DNA from: an uncultured Eubacteriales bacterium | GTDB taxonomy: Bacteria > Bacillota > Clostridia > Oscillospirales > CAG-272 | Assembly: GCA_934467435.1 (NCBI GenBank) | Contig: CAKSLR010000073.1 | Coordinates: 1-6,393 of the forward strand | Direction of reading: 5' to 3' | Length of the DNA: 6,393 nucleotides | Part shown: positions 1 to 6,100 of the stretch, one piece after another | How positions within the stretch are numbered: the stretch's first letter is position 1 | How the letters are laid out: the number at the start of each line of letters is the position of its first letter | The notes under the pieces: generated by a model | What the model was told of the DNA's origin: nothing | Seen by the model: the letters and a program-made list of their open reading frames with translations, nothing else | Database searches by the model: none | Program-made: the position numbers and the translations under genes

Positions 1-849
1 GGGAATCGCGCCGCTCAACATGCCGTCAATATAACCGGCAATGGTGGTCATCGGTGTGCGCAGGTCGTGCGAGACATTGGCAAGAAAGCTGGAACGCAGC
101 GTTTCCAGTTGAGCAAGGGAATCCGCCATGTTGTTAAAGGTAACGGCAAATTCGGAGATTTCGTCGTTGCCCACCACCTGAATCCGCGTGTCAAATTTGC
201 CCTCAGAAAAGTCCTTTGCCGCCTGCCGCATCTGGCGCAGCGGGCGCAGCAGCCGTTCGGTAATAAAATACACGGCAATCATCACCGCCAGCATGATCCA
301 AAGGTTCGCCAGCAGAATGCTTTTGTTCATGACGGTAATCAGGGCGTCTGCTCCGGTGACCGAAGAAAAGGCAAACACCGCGCCCTGGATTCTGCCGCCG
401 TGGTTGTGGTAATAGGTACCGCAGACAAAATGCGCGTCAGAGAAGGTGCCATTCAGTTTGCCGTATTCGGTCAGTTCTTTCTTTTCCGACAGGCGGTTCA
501 TCACCTCCGCGGAAATCTGCGTCGGCATTTCCTTTTCGCTGCCCGCCATATATTCGGCAATCACGTTTCCGTTCATGTCGGTAATCAGGAAAGAGATGTC
601 CGCCGCATAAGGCGACATCCGCTCCAGTACCAGCGCCAGTCGGGCGCTCTCCACCTCGTTTGTGGGCATTTCCTGGTATTTGGCATCCACAATGCCGGCG
701 GTAATCCGCGTAATCAGCCTGACGTCGTCCATGCGGGCATCGTTGGCATAGTCATCGATGCTGACGGCAATGATGGAACTGAGCATCAGAAAACTGGTCA
801 GAATAATGACGGCAAACATGGTAATATATTTAGCAAAGATACTTTTCAT
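1..849 (-). CDS. Membrane sensor histidine kinase, C-terminally truncated by the window edge
   Basis: I translated the minus strand from ATG at 849-847; it stays open to base 1, giving 283 residues without a stop. A first membrane helix lies at about residues 4-30. An extracytoplasmic sensor region follows (about 31-175), with a PAS/PDC-like strand pattern (DISFLITDMNGNVIAEYM, residues 84-101, and GAVFAFSS before the second helix). A second helix is at about 177-198. A HAMP linker follows (about 199-250) with the conserved proline P203 and the D229-E230-I231 motif. The HisKA H-box is FLANVSHDLRTPMTTIAGY, with the phospho-accepting histidine at H261 (codon 67-69). The dimerisation domain's second half and the ATP-binding domain lie outside the window. 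Members of this family autophosphorylate and pass phosphate to a response regulator. No regulator gene precedes it, so the partner may lie beyond base 1 or elsewhere. The signal sensed is unknown. The start is supported by the promoter just upstream and by the lack of an in-frame ATG, GTG or TTG between it and the promoter. Confidence 0.93.
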   Translation of the reverse strand, partial: MKSIFAKYITMFAVIILTSFLMLSSIIAVSIDDYANDARMDDVRLITRITAGIVDAKYQEMPTNEVESARLALVLERMSPYAADISFLITDMNGNVIAEYMAGSEKEMPTQISAEVMNRLSEKKELTEYGKLNGTFSDAHFVCGTYYHNHGGRIQGAVFAFSSVTGADALITVMNKSILLANLWIMLAVMIAVYFITERLLRPLRQMRQAAKDFSEGKFDTRIQVVGNDEISEFAVTFNNMADSLAQLETLRSSFLANVSHDLRTPMTTIAGYIDGMLSGAIP

Positions 850-883
850 CGCAAAGGCGCCCCCGCTTCTTTCATTCCTCTCT

Positions 884-912
884 ATTATAACGCGGATTCG
901 GATTCCTGTCAA
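884..912 (-). promoter_or_regulatory. Consensus sigma-A promoter of the sensor kinase
   Basis: On the minus strand the -35 box TTGACA (912-907) and the -10 box TATAAT (889-884) both match the housekeeping consensus at 6 of 6 bases and are separated by exactly 17 bases. Transcription should start near 876-879, giving a leader of only about 28-31 nt before the kinase ATG at 849. No strong Shine-Dalgarno lies in that leader; the only purine runs are GAAAGAAG and GGGGG. Translation may therefore be the limiting step. No operator is evident. Confidence 0.85.
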
Positions 913-942
913 ATAAAAACCGGGAAAAATAGAAAAATTCGG

Positions 943-971
943 TTGACGGCGGGCAGAAAGCGTGCTACAAT
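943..971 (+). promoter_or_regulatory. Sigma-A promoter of gltX
   Basis: The -35 box TTGACG (943-948) matches 5 of 6 and the -10 box TACAAT (966-971) matches 5 of 6, with a 17-base spacer. Transcription should begin near 978, leaving a leader of about 27 nt that contains the AAGGAG ribosome binding site. It is back-to-back with the kinase promoter; 30 bases separate the two -35 boxes. The short leader leaves no room for a T-box, so tRNA-dependent attenuation of gltX at this promoter is not supported. Confidence 0.8.
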
Positions 972-989
972 AGAGGTGCGTAACAAAAC

Positions 990-995
990 AAGGAG
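990..995 (+). promoter_or_regulatory. Ribosome binding site that fixes the gltX start at GTG 1005
   Basis: AAGGAG at 990-995 directly abuts an in-frame ATG at 996, with no spacing, which is too close for initiation there. The next in-frame start, GTG at 1005, sits 9 bases downstream, a normal distance. Starting at GTG also places the protein's N-terminus (MKENTVVTRFAPSPTGY) about where GluRS proteins usually begin. Confidence 0.75.
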
Positions 996-1004
996 ATGAT
1001 CACC

Positions 1005-2468
1005 GTGAAAGAAAATACTGTTGTGACAAGATTTGCCCCCAGTCCGACGGGGTATATGCATATCGGCAATCTGCGCACCGCGTTGTATTCCTATCTGATT
1101 GCCCGCCACGCGCACGGGCGTTTTATCCTGCGCATTGAGGATACCGACCGGGAACGCCTGGTGGAGGGGGCAACCGATGTCATTCTGCGCACGCTGGAGG
1201 TCACGGGGCTGCATTATGATGAGGGACCGGGCGTTGGCGGTGCGCACGGACCGTATGTGCAGAGCGAACGGAAACCGATTTATATGGAATACGTCAAGCG
1301 CCTGGTGGATGCCGGCGCCGCGTATTATTGCTTCTGCACCAAAGAGCGGCTCAGTGCCCTGCATGAAGAGGATGAAAACGGCGGTTACGACCGTCACTGC
1401 CGTGATCTGCCGGCGGAGGAAGTGGAGCGCAATCTGGCAGCGGGGGTGCCGTTTGTCATCCGTCAGAAAATGCCCCTGACCGGGAAGACGTCCTATGTGG
1501 ATGCCGTGTTCGGTGAGATCAGTGTGGAAAATGAGGAACTGCAGGATCAGATTTTGGTGAAGGCGGACGGGTATCCGACTTATAACTTCGCGCATGTGGT
1601 GGATGATTATCTGATGGGCGTGACCCACGTGGTGCGCGGCAGCGAGTATCTGACTTCTACCCCGAAGTATGTGCTGCTTTACGATGCCTTTGGCTGGGAG
1701 CGCCCGACCTACGTGCACCTGCCGCTCCTTATGGGCAAAAACGCGGACGGTACGGTGTCCAAACTTTCCAAGCGCCACGGCGCAGTCAGTTTTCAGGATT
1801 TGCTGTCGGACGGCTTTTTGCCGGAGGCGGTCATCAACTACATTGCGCTTCTCGGCTGGTGCCCGAAGGGCGAAGACGCGGAAAAAGAGTTCTTTACCCT
1901 GCGGGAACTGGAGGAGACTTTCTCGATTGCCGGGGTCAACAAATCCCCCTCGGTCTTTGATTTTGATAAACTTCTCTGGTTCAACGGTGAGTATATCAAA
2001 GCGTTGCCTTTTGCACGTTTCTGTGAATTGGCGCGTCCCTTCCTGCATACGCCGTTCCCCTCTGCCGTGCAGGTGGATGCCGTGCTGGCGCTGCTGCAGG
2101 GGCGCATCGGAAAACTGAGCGAAGTAGAGGAAAAGAGCGCCTTTTTCCGTACCTTGCCGGCGTATGACGTGGCTTTGTTCGAAAACAAGAAAAACAAGGT
2201 GACAGGGGAGAATGCGCCCGCCATTCTGCGCGTAGCGGCAGATGCCCTGCGGGCAGTGGATACCTGGGATAACGATACGCTGTACGCGACCCTTTTGCAT
2301 ACCGCAGAAACCTGCGGCTGTAAGAGCGGCGCGGTGATGTGGTGCCTGCGCATCGCCGTATCCGGCATGGCGGTGACTCCCGGCGGCGCGACGGAGATTA
2401 TGGCTGCCATCGGCAAGGAGGAGAGCCTTGCCCGGATTGCCGTTGCGTGCGAAAAGTTCGTTGGGTAA
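1005..2468 (+). CDS. gltX: Glutamyl-tRNA synthetase (GluRS)
   Basis: This class Ib aminoacyl-tRNA synthetase activates glutamate with ATP and charges tRNA-Glu in the cytoplasm. From the GTG start it has 487 residues, the usual size for bacterial GluRS. Visible signatures are FAPSPTGYMHIGN, containing the HIGH-type ATP motif as HIGN (19-22), RIEDTDRER (43-51), the tRNA-acceptor region with CFC (C109, C111) and a further cysteine C132 that resembles the zinc site of some GluRS enzymes, KADGYPTYNFAHVVDDYLMG and RGSEYLTSTPKYVLLYDAFGW in the catalytic core, and KLSKRHG (253-259), the KMSKS loop. The remaining C-terminal part is the helical anticodon-binding region, beginning around FDFDKLLWFNGEYI. 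Many Clostridia lack GlnRS and use a GluRS that also charges tRNA-Gln followed by GatCAB; whether this one is discriminating cannot be told here. It has its own promoter and terminator, so it is probably monocistronic. No truncation or frameshift is seen. Confidence 0.98.
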   Translation: MKENTVVTRFAPSPTGYMHIGNLRTALYSYLIARHAHGRFILRIEDTDRERLVEGATDVILRTLEVTGLHYDEGPGVGGAHGPYVQSERKPIYMEYVKRLVDAGAAYYCFCTKERLSALHEEDENGGYDRHCRDLPAEEVERNLAAGVPFVIRQKMPLTGKTSYVDAVFGEISVENEELQDQILVKADGYPTYNFAHVVDDYLMGVTHVVRGSEYLTSTPKYVLLYDAFGWERPTYVHLPLLMGKNADGTVSKLSKRHGAVSFQDLLSDGFLPEAVINYIALLGWCPKGEDAEKEFFTLRELEETFSIAGVNKSPSVFDFDKLLWFNGEYIKALPFARFCELARPFLHTPFPSAVQVDAVLALLQGRIGKLSEVEEKSAFFRTLPAYDVALFENKKNKVTGENAPAILRVAADALRAVDTWDNDTLYATLLHTAETCGCKSGAVMWCLRIAVSGMAVTPGGATEIMAAIGKEESLARIAVACEKFVG

Positions 2469-2472
2469 ATTT

Positions 2473-2510
2473 ACCACCCATCGCAGATCTGCGATGGGTG
2501 GTTTTGTCTA
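2473..2510 (+). terminator. Intrinsic terminator of gltX (perfect 30-base palindrome)
   Basis: Four bases after the gltX TAA, the arm ACCACCCATCGCAGA (2473-2487) is followed with no spacer by its exact reverse complement (2488-2502), then TTTTGTCT. In RNA the central GAUC would open as a tetraloop, leaving a 13-bp stem before the U tract. The opposite strand has only AAATTT on its exit side, so termination is mainly in the gltX direction. Confidence 0.9.
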
Positions 2511-2530
2511 TATTTGGGAAAAGCAGGCGG

Positions 2531-2543
2531 AATCTGACAGATT
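2531..2543. repeat. Inverted repeat AATCTG-A-CAGATT
   Basis: Perfect 6-base arms around a single central base. It is the first of several odd-centred dyads in this intergenic stretch. Alone it could easily be chance. Confidence 0.4.
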
Positions 2544-2595
2544 TTGACCCGTATTTTGCCGTTTGTCTCACCAAAGAAACACATTTTGCATGTAG

Positions 2596-2628
2596 AAATT
2601 TTGATTCAAAATTTGTGCAATTTGCACA
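2596..2628. repeat. Two abutting odd-centred inverted repeats
   Basis: AAATTTTGA (2596-2604), central T 2605 and TCAAAATTT (2606-2614) form a perfect 9-base-arm dyad. It shares base 2614 with a second dyad, TGTGCAA (2614-2620), central T 2621 and TTGCACA (2622-2628), which has 7-base arms. The centres are 16 bases apart. Such symmetry suits binding of a homodimeric regulator to DNA, or small RNA hairpins once the inner pairs open. No promoter overlaps them that I can recognise, so an operator role is unproven. Confidence 0.55.
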
Positions 2629-2644
2629 GGATTTCAACGGCAAT

Positions 2645-2659
2645 TTTTGGCTGCCAAAA
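2645..2659. repeat. Inverted repeat TTTTGGC-T-GCCAAAA
   Basis: Perfect 7-base arms around a central T at 2652. As RNA it would form a 6-bp stem with a CUG triloop. It lies 31 bases, centre to centre, from the preceding dyad. GGGAAAAG follows on the plus strand and AAATTG on the minus strand, so it is not a good terminator in either direction. Confidence 0.5.
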
Positions 2660-2674
2660 GGGAAAAGTACAGAA

Positions 2675-2696
2675 TTACAATGTAAATACAATTTAC
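2675..2696. repeat. Overlapping small dyads TTACA-A-TGTAA and GTAAAT-ACA-ATTTAC
   Basis: TTACA (2675-2679) and TGTAA (2681-2685) flank a central A. The right arm overlaps a second hairpin, GTAAAT (2682-2687), loop ACA and ATTTAC (2691-2696). The two cannot form at once in one RNA strand. Both are AT-rich and weak. Confidence 0.35.
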
Positions 2697-2771
2697 TTAT
2701 GCGTGCTTGCCGCTTTTTAATCAATTGAATAATGCTGTTTTCAAATGACTTTTTGCCTTGTGAAAGGTAAA

Positions 2772-2787
2772 TGACGGTGACGTGACG
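2772..2787 (+). repeat. Three close copies of TGACG
   Basis: TGACG occurs at 2772-2776, 2778-2782 and 2783-2787, the first two separated by one G and the last two directly adjacent. It may be a small tandem repeat or a half-site cluster. No function can be assigned, and it lies about 130 bases upstream of the promoter at 2917. Confidence 0.35.
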
Positions 2788-2838
2788 GCTTTTTGGATTC
2801 TTAATAAAATAAAGCGGAAAATTGTGGAGAAGAATCGG

Positions 2839-2914
2839 GGCGGTTTTTCAAAAAGCAGGGGAAGAAAAAAACCTCCCCTCCGCCTTTTGCACCCCGCGGG
2901 CGGACGGATTTTTT
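2839..2914 (+). promoter_or_regulatory. Possible terminator region with mutually exclusive hairpins
   Basis: CCGCC at 2880-2884 can pair with GGCGG upstream (2839-2843), enclosing an inner hairpin AGGGGA (2857-2862)/TCCCCT (2874-2879) that abuts it directly and is followed by TTTT. Alternatively TCCGCC (2879-2884) can pair downstream with GGCGGA (2899-2904), followed four bases later by six T residues (2909-2914). The second form resembles an intrinsic terminator. The two pairings exclude each other, as in attenuators, but I see no promoter that would transcribe this block, so it may simply insulate the downstream promoter. Confidence 0.3.
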
Positions 2915-2916
2915 CC

Positions 2917-2945
2917 TTGACTTTTCGGGTTCGGTGTGGTAATAT
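2917..2945 (+). promoter_or_regulatory. Probable sigma-A promoter of the solute-binding protein gene
   Basis: The -35 box TTGACT (2917-2922) matches 5 of 6 and the -10 box TAATAT (2940-2945) matches 4 of 6, with a 17-base spacer. Transcription should start near 2952, leaving a leader of about 160 nt before the ATG at 3115. No CRE-like or LacI-like operator overlapping it was recognised. Confidence 0.65.
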
Positions 2946-2976
2946 ATTTCTATCAAAACAAGAAAAGGCGTACCTC

Positions 2977-3024
2977 GCCGCCCGCGAAATCGGCACGGCA
3001 GTGCTGAAAAACGGGGCGGCTTTT
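2977..3024 (+). terminator. Attenuator-like hairpin in the leader of the solute-binding protein gene
   Basis: Within the predicted leader, GCCGCCC (2977-2983) pairs perfectly with GGGCGGC (3014-3020), directly followed by TTTT. Nested inside is CGGCAC (2991-2996), loop GGCA and GTGCTG (3001-3006), with one G-U pair. A GC stem plus U tract between promoter and gene is what an early terminator looks like. A competing pairing, CGCCGC (2976-2981) with GCGGCG (3063-3068), would disrupt it. The interrupted T tract (TTTTGTGTGT) makes termination uncertain, and no known riboswitch class was recognised. Confidence 0.4.
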
Positions 3025-3100
3025 GTGTGTGATGTGCGGTTTTTCGGCTCTGCCGGCGCTGTGCGGCGGGCTTTTGACCGGGGGATTCCCGGAAAACGCT

Positions 3101-3106
3101 AGGAGG
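3101..3106 (+). promoter_or_regulatory. Strong ribosome binding site of the solute-binding protein gene
   Basis: AGGAGG lies 8 bases before the ATG at 3115 and is close to the ideal anti-16S match. A small hairpin, CCGGG (3078-3082)/CCCGG (3088-3092) with a five-base loop, stands just upstream but does not cover the site. Confidence 0.85.
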
Positions 3107-3114
3107 AATTTTTC

Positions 3115-6100
3115 ATGAAGAAAACCAGGTTTACCCGTGTAACTGCTCTTTGCCTGGCGCTGCTTTTGCTGTGCGGTACGCTCAGCGTTTCGGTTGCCGC
3201 GGCGGATACGGCTGCGTCGGGGACGGGAACGGGCGCCAGCACGGACATGAAGGAGACGCTCAACTCGTCGTCCTATTCGGACTATGACGCAAAACATCCG
3301 CAGACGAAGGGCTCTGATACGGTCATCATCGATGCGAAGGACGTATATTCTTACTCCGACGGTTCGACGGTGTATTACTACGACGGGGCGGCCTCTTCGT
3401 TCTATTCGCTTGACGAAAAGGGCGAACGTGTTCCCGTGGCAATCGAGGATCTTGCGATTGCGTTCGGTTCCTACGGCGACCGGGACGCACTGCTTTCCCC
3501 GAACAGCGGCACCATCACCTGGCAGGTGGAGATTCCGAGCAGCGGTCGCTATGCGATGGAACTGGAGTACTACCCGCTCGGGGAGAGTACTTCGATGATC
3601 GAACGTATGTTCTACCTCGACGGAAAAGTTCCGTTCTCCCAGGCACGTTATCTCTCCCTTTCGAAAGTTTGGGAGTATGACTATCCGAGAAATGCGGACG
3701 GCAATATTACCTTCAAAGTAGATATCAACGGCAACCAGTTGAAACCGGTTTCCCGTACCGCGGCGGAGTGGATGCACTACAGTTTCACCGCGGCGGACGG
3801 TTTTTATCAGGAACCGTTTGAAATCTACTTTGATAACGAAGCCAATAAGACCGGTTCGACCCACACCATCTCGCTTGCCGCAACGCGTGAGGCAATGGCG
3901 CTGAAGTCGATCCGCATTTACCCCTATGAAGGGCTGCCGACGTATGCCGAGGTGCTGGGGAGTTATCGTGCTGCCGGCTACCGTGCCGCTGCGCTGGATT
4001 CCTACTTCCGCATGGAAGCCGAGATGCCCTACCGCGTTTCGGATACTTCGGTTTACATGGCAAATGACCGTACCTCCGCCATCACGTCCCCCACATCTGC
4101 CGGCGCGCAGCTTCTTAACGTGCTGGGCAGCAACAGCTATGATACGGTCGGGCAGTGGGCGGCATACCGGATCACCGTGCCGGAGACCGGGCTTTATACC
4201 ATTTCCGTCCGCTGCAAACAGACGGCGCTGCCCGGTATGTACACCTCACGTGCCATCCGGCTGGCGGGCGGCATTTACGGAGATGAACTCGCCGTTCCTT
4301 TCAAGGAAGCCTACAACACCCGCTTCAATTACAATAAATCCTGGCAGGTCATCACCCTCGGGGACGGCACCAACGTATTCCAGTTCTACTTTGAAAAAGG
4401 CGTGGAGTACACCATGTCGCTCGATGTCAGTCTCGGTACACTTGCCGAGACCATCGAGTCGGTAGAGAGTTCGCTGAATGTCATCAACAACTGCTACCTC
4501 GAAATTCTGAAACTGACGGGCGCCGAGCCTGACCAGTATCGTGACTATAAGTTCTCCCGCGTGATGCCCGCTACCATCCGGAACATTCTGCGGGAATACA
4601 AGAACCTCACCCGTGTGTCTGAGGAATTGACCGAACTGTGCGGCTCGAAGGGCTCGCACGTGGCAACACTGGATAAGATCGCCTATCTGCTGCACACCAT
4701 GGGCACGCAGGAAGATAAGATTGCGGAAAACCTGGATGATCTGAAGTCCTACATCGGTACTCTCGGTACCTGGTTGAACAACTCCAAGCGCCAGTCTCTG
4801 ATGATGGACTACATCGTGGTCAACGGTAGCGGCGAAACCACCTATGAAGCTGCCATGGACGTGAAACTTGACGGGCAGTTCCGTGCCGATGCCAATTTCT
4901 TTGAGGCAGCCGGTTTTGAAATTGCTTCCTTCTTTATGAGTTTTGTGACCGACTACAACCAGATGGGTGTGACTGAGATTCTGGATACCAACCGCCGTGT
5001 GGAGGTTTGGCTGACAACCGGTCGTGACCAGGCGGGAATCTGGCGTAACCTGATCGACTCTTCGTTTACTTCCACCGAACAGGGGAAGGGGATTGCCGTC
5101 GATCTGAAACTGGTTGCCGGCGGAACGATTCTTCCTTCGGTTCTCGCCAAACAGGGACCGGACGTGTACATGGGTCTGGATAGCGGCAGCGTGATCAACT
5201 ACGCCATCCGTAGTGCGGTTCTGCCGGTAACCGAGTTCGTCAAACGGGATCCCGAAGTGCTGAACGACTTCAATGAGGCGACCCTTGTGCCGATTAGTAT
5301 GTATAACGACATTTACGGCGTTCCCGAGACCGTTTCCTTCTCGATGATGTTCTATCGGAAGGATGCGCTTGTCAATCTCGGCTTGGATGTACCGCAGACC
5401 TGGGACGATCTGCTTACCGCTGTGCCGGTGCTGCAGTCCTCCAACATGGAGATCGGTTTGTCCCGTGACTATAACCTCTTCCTCTATCAGCGTGGCGGTG
5501 ATCGCTGGAAGTATGAGGGGCGGGATTATGCCGGAACCAAGTATGCCGATCTGATGCAGGATGAAAGCTTTGCCAAGTACTTTGACTATATGGAGATCGG
5601 CTACGACACCAATATTGCACTGGATGCTTTCAAATATATGTGCCGTTTCTACACCGACTACAGTTTCCCGGTTACCTTTGACGGCGCGAACCGTTTCCGT
5701 ACCGGTGAGATGCCGATTCTGATTGCCGATGCCGTCAGCATGTATAACCAGTTGACCGTCTTCGCAACTGAAATCCGCGGGCTTTGGATGTTTGCCAACG
5801 TTCCCGGCACAAAGCGTTCGGACGGCACAATCTCCAGCGTGGCGATTGCCGGCGTGAGCGCAGTGGTCATGATGAACGGTGTGGAGGATCCCGAGGCTTC
5901 CTGGCGTTTTATGAAGTGGCAGATCGGCTCTGATGTTCAGTCCACTTACGGCAACAGCATGGTCTCTCTGATCGGTCCTTCCGCCAAGTACAACACGGCA
6001 AATATGGGCGCACTTTTCAAGATGTCCTGGACCTCTGAGGAGTATGCGAACCTCTATGCGCAGTTCAACAACCTTGCAACCATCCCGAACTACCCCGGCG

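Larger units (their letters stand above)
2503..2916. other. Gene-poor, AT-rich intergenic stretch after gltX
   Basis: I see no credible gene here. Short open frames exist on both strands (2398-2724 minus; 2339-2728 and 2782-3102 plus), but they run through the terminator, the gltX end or the downstream promoter, lack ribosome binding sites and show no recognisable domain. The first half is much poorer in G and C than the flanking genes (36 of 120 bases in 2581-2700) and carries several inverted repeats. The second half has a small TGACG repeat and then a GC-rich block with alternative hairpins. It could be a dispersed intergenic repeat, a small RNA locus or decayed sequence; nothing visible decides between these. 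Confidence 0.6.

Noticed and set aside
67..999. A 310-codon plus-strand open frame opposite the sensor kinase
   Set aside because: The opposite strand encodes an unmistakable HAMP and H-box kinase. This frame also runs through both promoters and up to the gltX ribosome binding site.
978..1004. T-box or other riboswitch control of gltX
   Set aside because: The promoter lies only about 27 bases from the start codon, which leaves no room for such a leader.
909..2477. A 522-codon minus-strand open frame opposite gltX
   Set aside because: It is a shadow of gltX, crosses the divergent promoters, and lacks a recognisable domain.
2614..2628. A LacI-family or CRE operator controlling the binding-protein gene
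   Set aside because: The dyad TGTGCAA-T-TTGCACA has an odd centre, unlike the central CG of typical LacI/CcpA sites, and it lies about 290 bases upstream of the promoter.
2531..2696. A CRISPR array
   Set aside because: The repeats are inverted and all different in sequence. No direct repeat of CRISPR length recurs with regular spacing.
2398..2724. A 108-codon minus-strand frame across the dyad cluster
   Set aside because: It runs through the gltX terminator and into the gltX 3' end antisense. It has no ribosome binding site, and its cysteine-rich middle shows no regular motif.
2782..3102. A 106-codon plus-strand frame just before the solute-binding protein gene
   Set aside because: It starts upstream of the probable promoter, spans the hairpins and lacks a ribosome binding site. 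Its composition (runs of Lys and Arg, then GC-rich codons) looks non-coding.
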